From assembly GCA_028696185.1 (NCBI GenBank), contig JAQVHL010000002.1:1-64000 (forward strand): 64,000 bases of DNA. Reading direction: 5' to 3'. A program made the position numbers and the translations under genes. Positions 35,947 through 49,680 of this stretch are shown here, piece after piece. This DNA comes from Halothiobacillaceae bacterium. GTDB taxonomy: Bacteria; Pseudomonadota; Gammaproteobacteria; Halothiobacillales; Halothiobacillaceae. The notes beneath the pieces are model-generated. The model made no database searches and had not been told where the DNA came from. It saw nothing but the letters and a program-made list of their open reading frames with translations. Every line of letters begins with the position of its first letter. Position 1 is the first letter of the stretch.

Positions 35947-38409
35947 ATGACCAAGCATCTGGTCATCGTCGAGTCGCCCGCCAAGGCCAAGACGATCAAG
36001 AAATACCTGGGTAAGGACTACGAAGTCATGGCCTCCTACGGCCATGTGCGCGATCTCGTGCCCAAGGAAGGCGCGGTTGACCCCGAGCATGGTTTTGCCA
36101 TGCGTTATGAGGTGATCGACAAGAACGCCCGCCATGTCGAGGCCATACGCAAGGCCATGGCCAAGGCGGATGACCTCCTGCTGGCCACTGACCCGGACCG
36201 CGAGGGGGAGGCCATTTCCTGGCACCTGTACGAGATCCTGCGCGAATCCGGCGAGATCAGCGGCAAGTCCGTTCAGCGCGTCGTGTTCCACGAAATCACC
36301 CAGCGCGCCATCCGCGAGGCGGTCGAGCATCCGCGCGCGCTGTCCATGGATCTCATCAACGCCCAGCAGGCGCGCCGCGCCCTGGATTATCTGGTCGGCT
36401 TCAACCTTTCCCCGCTGCTGTGGAAGAAAATCAGCCCCGGTCTGTCCGCCGGTCGCGTGCAAAGCCCGGCCCTGCGCCTGATTGCCGAGCGCGAAGCGGA
36501 AATCGAGCGCTTCGAGCCGCGCGAATACTGGAGTGTCATCGCCCAGTCCGAGCGCGAGGGCAGCGCTTTTCCGGCACGCCTGCAGATGTTGCGCGGCGAG
36601 AAGGTCGAGCAGTTCACCCTCGGGGACGAGGGCTCCGCCCAGGCCGCCCGTACGCATCTGCTCGCCGTTGCCGCGGGGCGGCTGTGCGTTGCGCGCGTTG
36701 AGCGCAAGCAGCGCCGCCGCAATCCCCAGCCGCCGTTCACCACCTCCACGCTACAGCAGGAGGCCGTGCGCAAGCTGGGTTTTTCCGCCAGCCGCACCAT
36801 GCGCATCGCCCAGCAGCTGTACGAGGGGGTGGACATCGGTAATGGCAGCGTGGGGCTGATTACCTACATGCGTACCGACTCGGTCAATCTGGCTGCCGAG
36901 TCCGTGCAGGAGATCCGCGGTTTGATTCTGGAGCGCTACGGCAGCGACTATCTGCCGGACGCTCCCTTAAGCTACAAGACCAAATCCAAGAACGCCCAGG
37001 AAGCGCACGAAGCCATCCGTCCCACCTCCGCACGCCATTTGCCGGAGCAGGTCAAGCCTCACCTCAACGCCGAACAGTTCCGTCTGTACGAGATGATCTG
37101 GAAGCGCGCGGTGGCCTGCCAGATGGCGCCGGCCGTACTCGACACCGTGGCGGTTGACCTGGCCGCAGGCGAGGGCGACAGCTTCCGCGCCAACGGCTCC
37201 ACCCTGCGCTTCCCGGGCTTCATGAGCCTGTATCGGGAGGACGTGGACGACGAGAAGGGCGGCGAGGAGGACGACCGTCGCCTGCCACCCATGGAGGAAG
37301 GCGATGAAGTACAGTTGCGCGACATCCTTGCCGAGCAGCACTTCACCGAGCCGCCGCCGCGCTATACCGAGGCAAGTCTGGTCAAGACGCTGGAGGAATA
37401 CGGCATCGGCCGTCCGTCCACCTACGCCAGCATCATCTCCACCCTGCAGGCCCGCGAATACGTCCTGCTGGAAAGCCGCCGCTTCCGTCCCACCGACATG
37501 GGGCGCATCGTCAACGGCTTTCTGACCGACCACTTCACCCAGTATGTCGATTACGACTTCACCGCGCGCCTGGAGGATGACCTCGATGCGGTCTCGCGCG
37601 GCGAGACCGACTGGGTGCCTCTGATGGGCGCTTTCTGGAAGCCTTTCCGGGAGCGGGTGGATGCGGTCTCCACCGGGGTCAGCCGCCAGGAAGTCACCCA
37701 GGGCCGCGAACTGGGCATCGATCCGGCCAGCGGCAAGCCGGTGTCCGTGCGGCTGGGGCGTTTCGGGCCGTTCGCGCAGATCGGTACCAAGGACGACGAA
37801 GAAAAGCCGCGCTTCGCCTCGTTGCGACCGGGGCAGAGTCTGTCCACCATCTCCCTGGATGAGGCGCTCGCCCTGTTCCAGCTGCCGCGTACGCTGGGGC
37901 AGCTGCCTGACGGCGAGACCGTTGAGGTGAGCATCGGGCGTTTTGGTCCCTACGTGAAATATGGCAAGAGCTATGTTTCCCTGAAAAAGGACGACGATCC
38001 CTACACAATTGGCCTTGAACGCGCCATCGAGCTGATCGAAACCAAAAAGCTGGCCGAGGCCAACCGGGTCATCCAGAGCTTCGCTTCCGGCCTGCAGGTG
38101 CTCAACGGGCGTTACGGACCGTATATCACCGACGGAACCCGCAACGCCAAGGTGCCGAAGGACCGCGAACCGGCCAGCCTCTCCGAAGAGGAGTGCCGCA
38201 CCCTGATCGAACAGGCGCCGCCACCCAAGCCTCGCCCCGGCACACGCAAGACCGGCGCCCGCGCCAAGACGGCCGATGCAGGAGCGAGCCAGGATGAAGC
38301 GCCAAAACCGGCAACCCGGCGCAAGAAGACCGCGACAGCCGCGACGACCGAAGAAGCGGCACCCAAGCCACGCGCCCGCAAGCCGTCCTCCGGGGCCGGC
38401 GAGAGCTGA
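35947..38409 (+). CDS. topA: DNA topoisomerase I
   Basis: 820 residues. The Toprim domain (HLVIVESPAKAKTIKKYLG with the metal-binding DPDREGEAI) and the catalytic region with YMRTDS (active Tyr307) are complete, giving a type IA relaxase of negative supercoils. The C-terminal part holds repeated RFGPF/RFGPYVKYGKSYVSL-type modules instead of the cysteine zinc ribbons of E. coli TopA; I see no CxxC pairs there. The last 60 residues are Lys/Ala/Pro-rich and basic, a probable DNA-binding tail. Confidence 0.94.
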   Translation: MTKHLVIVESPAKAKTIKKYLGKDYEVMASYGHVRDLVPKEGAVDPEHGFAMRYEVIDKNARHVEAIRKAMAKADDLLLATDPDREGEAISWHLYEILRESGEISGKSVQRVVFHEITQRAIREAVEHPRALSMDLINAQQARRALDYLVGFNLSPLLWKKISPGLSAGRVQSPALRLIAEREAEIERFEPREYWSVIAQSEREGSAFPARLQMLRGEKVEQFTLGDEGSAQAARTHLLAVAAGRLCVARVERKQRRRNPQPPFTTSTLQQEAVRKLGFSASRTMRIAQQLYEGVDIGNGSVGLITYMRTDSVNLAAESVQEIRGLILERYGSDYLPDAPLSYKTKSKNAQEAHEAIRPTSARHLPEQVKPHLNAEQFRLYEMIWKRAVACQMAPAVLDTVAVDLAAGEGDSFRANGSTLRFPGFMSLYREDVDDEKGGEEDDRRLPPMEEGDEVQLRDILAEQHFTEPPPRYTEASLVKTLEEYGIGRPSTYASIISTLQAREYVLLESRRFRPTDMGRIVNGFLTDHFTQYVDYDFTARLEDDLDAVSRGETDWVPLMGAFWKPFRERVDAVSTGVSRQEVTQGRELGIDPASGKPVSVRLGRFGPFAQIGTKDDEEKPRFASLRPGQSLSTISLDEALALFQLPRTLGQLPDGETVEVSIGRFGPYVKYGKSYVSLKKDDDPYTIGLERAIELIETKKLAEANRVIQSFASGLQVLNGRYGPYITDGTRNAKVPKDREPASLSEEECRTLIEQAPPPKPRPGTRKTGARAKTADAGASQDEAPKPATRRKKTATAATTEEAAPKPRARKPSSGAGES

Positions 38410-38413
38410 AGCC

Positions 38414-39034
38414 ATGACGCGTGACGGGCCCGCGTGCGTGGCCGCCCTGCCGCGTGGACTCTCCCGCTTCCGCTTGCGCCATGCCGTGCGTCTGCTGCAT
38501 GCCGGTGGGCTGATCGTCTATCCCACCGAGGCCGTCTACGGTATCGGCTGCGACCCGCGTAATCCCCAGGCCTTGCGCCGCCTGCTGGCGCTCAAGCATC
38601 GTGATCCGCGCAAGGGGCTGATCCTCGTTGCCGCCAGCGAGGATCAGCTTGCCCCCTTCCTGCATCCGCAAACGCGCAGGGCCGCGTACATGACGGCGGT
38701 CCGCGAAAGCTGGCCCGGTCCGCGCACCTGGGTTTTACCCTGTGCCGACGACATCTCCCCCTTGCTGCGCGGTGCGCATGACACCCTGGCCGTGCGTGTA
38801 ACGGCCCACCCCTGGGTGGCGGCACTGTGCCGCGTCTTTGGCGGCCCGCTGGTTTCCACCAGCGCCAATATCGCCAGCCGCCCTCCGGCGCGCGGCCTTC
38901 TGGATGTGCGGCGCATGTTTGGCGCCGGGCTCGATATACGGCGCGACGCCCTGCTCTCGGGGCCGGTCGACCGGCGCCTGCGTCCTACCCCGATTCGTGA
39001 CGCGCGCAGCGGGCGCGTGTTGCGCAAAGGCTAA
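38414..39034 (+). CDS. tsaC: Threonylcarbamoyl-AMP synthase (TsaC/Sua5 family)
   Basis: 206 residues. YPTEAVYGIGCD (about 37-48), KHRDPRKGLILV and SGPLVSTSANIAS-like GGPLVSTSANIASRPP are the Sua5/YciO/YrdC motifs. It makes threonylcarbamoyl-AMP for t6A37 in tRNA. The length fits TsaC, without the extra Sua5 domain. It is 4 bp after topA and 4 bp before the large channel gene. Confidence 0.92.
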   Translation: MTRDGPACVAALPRGLSRFRLRHAVRLLHAGGLIVYPTEAVYGIGCDPRNPQALRRLLALKHRDPRKGLILVAASEDQLAPFLHPQTRRAAYMTAVRESWPGPRTWVLPCADDISPLLRGAHDTLAVRVTAHPWVAALCRVFGGPLVSTSANIASRPPARGLLDVRRMFGAGLDIRRDALLSGPVDRRLRPTPIRDARSGRVLRKG

Positions 39035-39038
39035 GCTC

Positions 39039-43393
<4,355 letters not shown>

Positions 43394-43430
43394 TCCGCCC
43401 GCACTGACATGAATGGCATGAAGGACAGGC

Positions 43431-44648
43431 ATGGCCGCGTTTGAATACCGGGCGCTCGATGCAAACGGGCGCGAAAAGAAAGGGCTGGTGGAGGGGGACA
43501 GCCCGCGTCAGGCGCGGCAGTGCCTGCGCGAGCAGGGGCTGACGCCGCTCGATCTGAACCCGGTGCGTGAAGACGCCGGGGCGGCGGGAAGTGGCGGAAA
43601 GCGACGTCTGCAGGGGCTGTCGGCCACGGATCTCGCCCTGCTGACGCGCCAGCTCGCCACGCTCATCAATGCCGGGCTGCCACTTGAAGAAGCCTTGGGC
43701 GCGCTGGCGCGCCAGGCCGAGCGTCCGTCGGTGCGCAAGGTGGTGACTGGCGTGCGTGACCGGGTGATGGAGGGGCACACGCTGGCCATGGGCATGGCCG
43801 ATTATCCGCGCGCTTTTCCCGAGCTGTATCGCTCCACCGTAGCCGCCGGCGAGGAGTCCGGTCATCTGGATGCGGTGCTGGAACGGCTGGCCGATTACAC
43901 CGAGTCGCGTCAGGTCATGCGCCAGAAAATCCAGCTTGCCCTGTTCTATCCCGGTCTGCTGACCTTGATGGCCATTGCCGTGGTCGTGGGGCTTCTGGCC
44001 TGGGTCGTGCCGCAGGTGGTGCAGGTGTTCGTCACCATGGGTCAGGAACTGCCCGCGCTCACGCGCGGTCTGATCGCGGTCAGTGAGGTGTTCCGCGAGG
44101 GCTGGCTGTGGATGCTGCTGGGACTGACGCTCATTGTGGTCGGCTTCAAGCTCGCGCTGCGCTCCCCTGCCTCGCGTTTTGCCCTGCATGCCCTTTTGCT
44201 GCGCCTGCCGCTGATCGGGCGGCTGGCGCGCGGTCTGAACGCTTCGCGCTTTGCCCGTACCCTGAGCATCCTCATGGCGGCCGGTGTGCCGATGTTGCAG
44301 GCCCTGCGCATCAGCGGCGAGGTGGTCACCAACCTGCCGATGCGCGAGGCGGTGAGCGGCGCTGCCGTGCGGGTGCGCGAGGGAACCGGCCTCGCCCGCG
44401 CGCTGGAGGCCGGCAAGGTCTTCCCGCCCATGACCGTGCAACTGATCGCCAGCGGCGAACACAGCGGACGGCTGGAAACCATGCTCGACCGTGCCGCCGC
44501 ACATCAGGAGCGCGAGCTGGAAACCCTTATCGCGGCCGTGCTCGGCTTGTTCGAGCCGGTGCTGATCCTGGTCATGGGGGGCGTGGTGCTGGTGATCGTG
44601 CTGGCGATCCTCCTGCCCATCTTCGAACTGAACCAACTGGTGTCCTGA
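43431..44648 (+). CDS. gspF: Type II secretion inner-membrane protein GspF
   Basis: 405 residues. The opening MAAFEYRALDANGREKKG and the two GspF/PilC domains (first with LLTRQLATLINAGLPLEEALGAL, second with FARTLSILMAAGVPMLQAL), plus three membrane segments, are diagnostic. It is the platform protein of the secretion pseudopilus machine. No gspE lies upstream; hemF does. Confidence 0.94.
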   Translation: MAAFEYRALDANGREKKGLVEGDSPRQARQCLREQGLTPLDLNPVREDAGAAGSGGKRRLQGLSATDLALLTRQLATLINAGLPLEEALGALARQAERPSVRKVVTGVRDRVMEGHTLAMGMADYPRAFPELYRSTVAAGEESGHLDAVLERLADYTESRQVMRQKIQLALFYPGLLTLMAIAVVVGLLAWVVPQVVQVFVTMGQELPALTRGLIAVSEVFREGWLWMLLGLTLIVVGFKLALRSPASRFALHALLLRLPLIGRLARGLNASRFARTLSILMAAGVPMLQALRISGEVVTNLPMREAVSGAAVRVREGTGLARALEAGKVFPPMTVQLIASGEHSGRLETMLDRAAAHQERELETLIAAVLGLFEPVLILVMGGVVLVIVLAILLPIFELNQLVS

Positions 44649-44667
44649 ACACGCAGATCCCCATCGT

Positions 44668-44699
44668 CCAAGGCCGACACCCAAGGCCAACACCCAAGG
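44668..44699 (+). repeat. Short tandem repeat in the gspF-gspG spacer
   Basis: Two 13-base units, CCAAGGCCGACAC and CCAAGGCCAACAC, and a partial third (CCAAGG) in the 63-bp spacer just before the gspG ribosome site. Confidence 0.7.
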
Positions 44700-44711
44700 A
44701 GAGAGGCTCCC

Positions 44712-45143
44712 ATGTCGTTCAAGCGTCGCAATCGCGGTTTCACCCTGATCGAGGTCATGGTGGTTGTGGTCATCCTGTCCATCCTTGCCGCCATCGTTGT
44801 GCCCAAGATCATGGACCGTCCCGACGAGGCCCGCATCGCCAAGGCCCGTCAGGACATCCGCGCCCTGGAAAGCGCACTCAATCTCTACAAGCTGGACAAC
44901 TTCAACTATCCGACAACCGATCAGGGCCTGGAGGCGCTGGTGCGCAAACCCAGCCTGCCGCCGGTGCCGAACAACTGGAAGGAAGGCGGTTATGTCGATC
45001 GCCTGCCCAAGGATCCCTGGGATCGCGAATATCTGTTCCTGAGCCCCGGCGAACAGGGTGCCATCGACATCTTCAGCTACGGCGCCGACGGACAGCCGGG
45101 TGGTGAGGGGGCCAGCGCGGATATCGGTAACTGGCAGAAGTGA
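44712..45143 (+). CDS. gspG: Major pseudopilin GspG
   Basis: 143 residues. The prepilin leader is cut at G9-F10 ([23 protein letters not shown]), with the methylated Phe and the E5 glutamate. The C-terminal [22 protein letters not shown] and [10 protein letters not shown] match the major pseudopilin of the type II system, including calcium-loop residues. AGGAGAG precedes the ATG. Confidence 0.95.
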   Translation: MSFKRRNRGFTLIEVMVVVVILSILAAIVVPKIMDRPDEARIAKARQDIRALESALNLYKLDNFNYPTTDQGLEALVRKPSLPPVPNNWKEGGYVDRLPKDPWDREYLFLSPGEQGAIDIFSYGADGQPGGEGASADIGNWQK

Positions 45144-45715
45144 GACGGGCCATGCCGCCCTGGGGTGCCCGGCTCGGGCGGGGGTTCACCCTGATCGAAG
45201 TGCTGGTGGTGATTGTCATCGTCGGCGTGTTGATCGGTGTGGCCACCTTGTCCATGTCCCTGCTGCGAGGTGACGAAGCCTTGTTGCGGCGCGAAGCCGA
45301 CAGGCTGGCCGCCTTGCTGTCGCTGATGGGCGAGCAGGCCGTCCTGCAGGGGGCGCCGGTTGGCGTGCATTTCACCGAACGGCGTTATCAGTTCCTGCGT
45401 GAGGCGCGTGCGGAGATCGACGCCGAGTCACCGCCTGCGCATCGCTGGGAAGCGCTCAATGACGACAGCCTTTTCGTTCCGCACGACCTGCCCCAGGGGG
45501 TACGCCTGTTTCTGCGCGTGGATGGGCGCATGGCCCCACCACCGGCACGGATAGCCTCTACCGTGGGGGCGCGTGGCTTGCCGCGTCCTCAGCTCATGGC
45601 CAATACGGTGGGCGAGTTGCTGCCAGGTTTTGAAATCGAGCTGCGCGACGAGCGGAATCGGCGCCTGCGTGTGGCGGCGGACGAGGAGGGCGTTCTGCGT
45701 GTCTCCAAGCCCTGA
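45140..45715 (+). CDS. gspH: Minor pseudopilin GspH
   Basis: 191 residues. The prepilin site is [24 protein letters not shown] after a 14-residue leader. The start is GTG at 45140 (overlapping gspG by GTGA) or ATG at 45152. The body has the GspH pattern ([32 protein letters not shown]). It forms part of the pseudopilus. The 3' end overlaps gspI by 17 bp. Confidence 0.88.
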   Translation: MRRAMPPWGARLGRGFTLIEVLVVIVIVGVLIGVATLSMSLLRGDEALLRREADRLAALLSLMGEQAVLQGAPVGVHFTERRYQFLREARAEIDAESPPAHRWEALNDDSLFVPHDLPQGVRLFLRVDGRMAPPPARIASTVGARGLPRPQLMANTVGELLPGFEIELRDERNRRLRVAADEEGVLRVSKP

Positions 45716-46211
45716 ACGCGACCGCTCTGGAGGCTTCACCCTGCTCGAAGTGCTGATTGCTCTGGTCGTGCTGGCCATTGCGCTGGGCGCCTTGATCAAG
45801 TCCACGGGGGAGGGGGCGCGGGTCGCCGCTCATCTGCGCGACGTGACTCTCGCGCATACCGTGGCCATGAACCGCATGGCGCAGCTGCGCTTGTCGGGCG
45901 AATACCCGGCGGTGGGCACCCGCAGCGGTTCGATGCGGGTGGGCGCGCGCGAATGGCCCTGGCGCTTGCAGGTGGAGAGTACCGGACAGGAGGACATCCG
46001 CCGTGCCACGGTCGAAGTGATCGGCCCCGGCGGTGGCAAGGCACGACTGGCCGCTTTCATCGCCAACCCCAGTCCTGCGGCCGTATCTGGCGCAGACGCG
46101 GCTTTGTCCGGCGCATCGGCGGATGCCCCGTCAAGTGGCGGCGGGATGGCTCTGGATCAGGGGGATGATGCGTCTGGGCCTCAAGGGATTCCTTATGACG
46201 TGCCCCACTGA
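45699..46211 (+). CDS. gspI: Minor pseudopilin GspI
   Basis: 170 residues from a GTG start at 45699. The leader GG|FTLLEVLIALVVLAIALGALIK is clear, followed by the GspI motif MNRMAQLRLSGEYP. It has an unusually long, low-complexity Ala/Ser/Gly-rich C-terminal tail of about 45 residues not typical of the family. The 3' end overlaps gspJ. Confidence 0.88.
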   Translation: MSPSPERDRSGGFTLLEVLIALVVLAIALGALIKSTGEGARVAAHLRDVTLAHTVAMNRMAQLRLSGEYPAVGTRSGSMRVGAREWPWRLQVESTGQEDIRRATVEVIGPGGGKARLAAFIANPSPAAVSGADAALSGASADAPSSGGGMALDQGDDASGPQGIPYDVPH

Positions 46212-46926
46212 TTCGCTGCGCGCAAGCCGCGCCTCGGGCTTTACCTTGCTCGAATTGATGGTGGCCATTGCCATTTTTGCCTTCGTCGGGGTCATGGCGT
46301 ACGGTGGGCTCAACGCCCTGCTGCGGCAGAGCGACGGTCTGGAGGCGTCCTCCCGTCGCCTGGGCGAAATCCAGGTGGCGTTGCGCGTGCTGGGCGACGA
46401 TATGTTCATGCTAGCCCCACGTCCGGTGCGCGATGCGCTGGGCGGCGAGCTGCCGGCCCTGAGTGGCGGTCTGGATCGTGACCTGCCCCTGGCCTACACC
46501 CGTTTTGGCAGCCCCAATCCCCTGGAACAGCCCCGTTCGGGCTTCGAGCGGGTGGTATGGCGGCTCGATGGCGAACGCCTGCTGCGCGGCGCCTGGAACC
46601 CGCCGGATGGGCGCGATCCCCTGCAGCCGGACACGGCGCGCCGGGTGCTCGATGGGGTGCAGGCACTGGAACTGCGCTTCATCGGTGAGGACGACGAGCC
46701 GGTTGCGGTCTGGCCACCGGCCGATGGACGCCCAGAGGCCCTGCCCAAAGCCGTGGAATTGCGGCTGCTCCTGCGTGGAGTGGGCGAGATTCAGCGCCTG
46801 TTCCCTCTGGTCGAAGGTGCGGCGGCGCTCTCGTCCGCTGAGCAACAGAATGCCCAGGGCACACAAGCCATCACACCCAATCCGGTATTGCCCATCGATC
46901 CGAATGTGGAGACTTTCGATCCATGA
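46195..46926 (+). CDS. gspJ: Minor pseudopilin GspJ
   Basis: 243 residues. The leader SG|FTLLELMVAIAIFAFVGVMAY is followed by YGGLNALLRQSDGLEASSRRLGEIQVALRVLGDD, characteristic of GspJ. AAGGGA lies before the ATG at 46195; an alternative start at 46165 or 46168 is in frame. It forms the pseudopilus tip with GspI and GspK. The stop overlaps gspK by ATGA. Confidence 0.9.
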   Translation: MTCPTDSLRASRASGFTLLELMVAIAIFAFVGVMAYGGLNALLRQSDGLEASSRRLGEIQVALRVLGDDMFMLAPRPVRDALGGELPALSGGLDRDLPLAYTRFGSPNPLEQPRSGFERVVWRLDGERLLRGAWNPPDGRDPLQPDTARRVLDGVQALELRFIGEDDEPVAVWPPADGRPEALPKAVELRLLLRGVGEIQRLFPLVEGAAALSSAEQQNAQGTQAITPNPVLPIDPNVETFDP

Positions 46927-47888
46927 TGCGCAAGGCCATTACCCCGGTCACACGCAGGAGCGAACGGGGCGTCGCCCTGATTACCGCGCTTCTGGTGGTG
47001 GCCCTGGCGGCGGTGATTGCCACCTCGCTCATGACGCGCCAGACCTACGATCTGCGCCGTGCGGAAAACCTGCTGCATCGCGATCAGGCGCTGTCCTATG
47101 CCCTGGGGGGTGAGGACTGGGCCAAGTCGGTGCTGGGTCAGGACAACCGCGAGGTGGATGGTTTCATGGACATCTGGGCCACACCCTTGCCGCCGATACC
47201 CGTCGATGGTGGGCGGGTGGCCAGCCGCATCGTTGACTTGCAGGGGCGATTCAACCTCAATGCGCTGGTCAACAAGGAAGGCAAGCCGGATGAGGTGCAG
47301 AAGGCGCGTTTCGAACGACTGCTCAAGCGTTTGGAGCTGGATACCGCCATCGCCACGGCGGTCATCGACTGGATCGACCCCGACATCAATCCGGAGATGG
47401 GCGGGGCAGAGGACGGCGAATACCTGGGCCGTCAGCCGCCTTACCGAACGGCCAACCGCCCCATGCAGAGCGTCACCGAGCTGCGCCTTGTGGCCGGTGT
47501 GGATTCGGAAGGCTATGCGCGCCTGGCTCCGCTGGTCAGCGCGCTTCCGGGCAATGCGCCGATCAATCTCAATACCGCGCCGCTGGAGGTGCTGCTGTCG
47601 CTGGCGGACGGTCTTGATGCCACGCGGCTTGAAGAAGTGCTTGAGGCCCGGCGCGAGAAACAGTTCAGCTCCGTGGCCGATTTCCTGGCGCAGGACGCCT
47701 TCGGCGGACAGACCGTGGAGGCCGCCGGACTGGGCGTGAACAGCAACAACTTCCTGGCCGTTACCGAAGCCACGATTGGCAAGGCCCGCGTCATCGTCTA
47801 CAGTGTGCTCTCCCGTTCCGATAAAGGACGAACGCGCGTTCTGCTGCGCTCGCTCGAACCATGTCTTCCCGCTGCCTCCTGCGTTTGA
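46923..47888 (+). CDS. gspK: Minor pseudopilin GspK
   Basis: 321 residues. The leader ERG|VALITALLVVALAAVIATSL lacks the usual E5, as is normal for GspK, which caps the pilus. DLQGRFNLNALV, VIDWIDPDINPEMGGAEDGEY and PINLNTAPLEVLLSLA are its family motifs. It overlaps gspL by 28 bp. Confidence 0.93.
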   Translation: MMRKAITPVTRRSERGVALITALLVVALAAVIATSLMTRQTYDLRRAENLLHRDQALSYALGGEDWAKSVLGQDNREVDGFMDIWATPLPPIPVDGGRVASRIVDLQGRFNLNALVNKEGKPDEVQKARFERLLKRLELDTAIATAVIDWIDPDINPEMGGAEDGEYLGRQPPYRTANRPMQSVTELRLVAGVDSEGYARLAPLVSALPGNAPINLNTAPLEVLLSLADGLDATRLEEVLEARREKQFSSVADFLAQDAFGGQTVEAAGLGVNSNNFLAVTEATIGKARVIVYSVLSRSDKGRTRVLLRSLEPCLPAASCV

Positions 47889-49135
47889 TCTTTGACCCTG
47901 AACTGCCCTCCGGGAGCACACGGGTACAGTGGTATTGCCCCCAGCTGAGCCCGGAGGTTCAGCGGGGGGAATCGGATATCGCTTCCCTGCCCGCCTTTCT
48001 GGGCGCCCAGCGCTGCGTCCTGCTTCTGCCCGCTGAACGTTGCACGCGCCTGAGCGTCGAGCTGCCCGCCCGCTCGGTCCGACAGTTCGAGCAGGCCCTG
48101 CCCTTTGCCGTCGAAGAGCTGCTGGCCCAGGACATAGAGACGCTCAAGCTGGCGCATGGCCCGCGCGGCGCCGATGGCCGCTGGCCGGTTACGGCGCTGG
48201 ATGCGCGCATGCTGCGCGCCGTACTGGCGGCGCTGGCCGAAGCCGGTATCGAGCCCGAATGGACCCAGTCCGAGCAGGACGCGGTGCCGGTCGATCCCTC
48301 GGGCTGGACGGTTTTGATCGACGGCGCGCGCGCGCTGGTGTCCACCGGGGCGCACGAAGGCTTCGCCTGCGCGGTGGATGAGCTGCCGCAATGGCTAGCC
48401 CAGACCTCCAGCACCCGCACGGCAACACCCAACGTCTATCTCGTTCGCAGCGCCAGCCGGCCGGATACGTCCTCCGCGCTGTCCCCCGATTTACTCCAAG
48501 GGGCACAGGTGCGGGAAATCGATGATGCCTTGCGTTTCATGGCCGGGCACCTGGGCCTGGGCGGCGTGCGCGTGCAGCGGCGCGTCAATGAGGCCGGCCT
48601 GCGGGTGGCGCTACGGCCCTGGCGCATGGCCGCTGCCCTGGCGGTGGTCCTCCTGGGCGTTCAGATGGCGGCTACGGTCACGCAGACCTGGCAGGCCCAG
48701 CGCGAGGCTTCGCGCCTTGCGGCAGAGAGCGAGCGTCTGTTCCGCGAGGCCCTGCCGGATGTGCAGCGCATCGTCAATCTGCGTGCCCAGATGCAGCAAC
48801 GGCTGGCCCGTGCGGGGGCAAGCCTCGATGGCGACGGCTTCACCGCCCTGCTGGCGGATGTTGCTCCCCGCCTTGCCCAAAGCCGTTCCCTGAGCGTACA
48901 GCGCTTGAGTTACCGTGCCGGTCGTCTTGAAATCGCCCTCAAGGGCGCGCGTTATGCGGATATGGAGGCCCTGCTGGTCAGCTTGCGCGAGCTGCCGGGG
49001 CTGCAGGTCGAGCTTAGCGGTTCGGCGGGCGAGGGCGGGGAGGCCGAAGGGCGACTCGCCATCCGTAGTGCCCAGGCCGGTGTCCGTCCGCCCGCGCGCC
49101 CGACCGCTGCCATGACAGGAGGGCGTACAGGATGA
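47861..49135 (+). CDS. gspL: Type II secretion protein GspL
   Basis: 424 residues. The N-terminal actin-like cytosolic domain (CVLLLPAERCTRLSVELPARSVRQFEQALPFAVEELLAQD) that binds GspE is followed by one membrane helix (AAALAVVLLGVQMAATV, about residue 255) and a small periplasmic ferredoxin-like part. It couples the ATPase to the membrane platform. It overlaps gspM by ATGA. Confidence 0.9.
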   Translation: MSSRCLLRLIFDPELPSGSTRVQWYCPQLSPEVQRGESDIASLPAFLGAQRCVLLLPAERCTRLSVELPARSVRQFEQALPFAVEELLAQDIETLKLAHGPRGADGRWPVTALDARMLRAVLAALAEAGIEPEWTQSEQDAVPVDPSGWTVLIDGARALVSTGAHEGFACAVDELPQWLAQTSSTRTATPNVYLVRSASRPDTSSALSPDLLQGAQVREIDDALRFMAGHLGLGGVRVQRRVNEAGLRVALRPWRMAAALAVVLLGVQMAATVTQTWQAQREASRLAAESERLFREALPDVQRIVNLRAQMQQRLARAGASLDGDGFTALLADVAPRLAQSRSLSVQRLSYRAGRLEIALKGARYADMEALLVSLRELPGLQVELSGSAGEGGEAEGRLAIRSAQAGVRPPARPTAAMTGGRTG

Positions 49136-49671
49136 GCGCGTTTTCATTGCCTGAACCCCTGCGCGGGCGTGTCGATGCGCTTCTGGCCCACTATGAACGC
49201 CTGGCCCCGCGCGAGCGGACAGCCGTCATTCTGGCGGGCGTCGCACTGGCCGGGTTTGCGTTTTACAGCCTGCTCTGGGAGCCGGTGCACAAGGCGCATC
49301 TGCGAGCCGAGCGCGCGCTGGATGACGCGCGCAGCCTAAATGCCTGGGTAAGCGAGGCCAGCGCCAAGTTGCGTGCGGCAGGCGCCCCTGCCACGGTCGC
49401 CCCCGCGCCAGTCGCTGCAAGCCCCATGGCGGCCATCGAGCAGGCCGGCCGGGAGGCCGGTCTGGCCTCTGCCCTCAAGCGCCGTGAACCGGAGGGTGAA
49501 ACCGGTGTGCGAGCGCAATTCGAGGATGTCGATTTCGACCGTCTGGTACGCATGCTGGCCTTGCTGGAAACCCGTTTCGGTCTTGTGCCGGATTCCCTGG
49601 AACTGGAACGGCGTGACGGGCCTGGCAAGGTCAATGTCCGTCTGGTTCTCAAACGTCCCGCTGCTTCCTGA
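49132..49671 (+). CDS. gspM: Type II secretion protein GspM
   Basis: 179 residues. One N-terminal membrane helix (AVILAGVALAGFAFYSLLW) and a short periplasmic domain (VSEASAKLRAAG, FEDVDFDRLVRMLALLETRFGL) fit GspM, the GspL partner. Sequence conservation in this family is low; position after gspL supports the call. Confidence 0.86.
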   Translation: MSAFSLPEPLRGRVDALLAHYERLAPRERTAVILAGVALAGFAFYSLLWEPVHKAHLRAERALDDARSLNAWVSEASAKLRAAGAPATVAPAPVAASPMAAIEQAGREAGLASALKRREPEGETGVRAQFEDVDFDRLVRMLALLETRFGLVPDSLELERRDGPGKVNVRLVLKRPAAS

Positions 49672-49680
49672 GCCTGTTTC

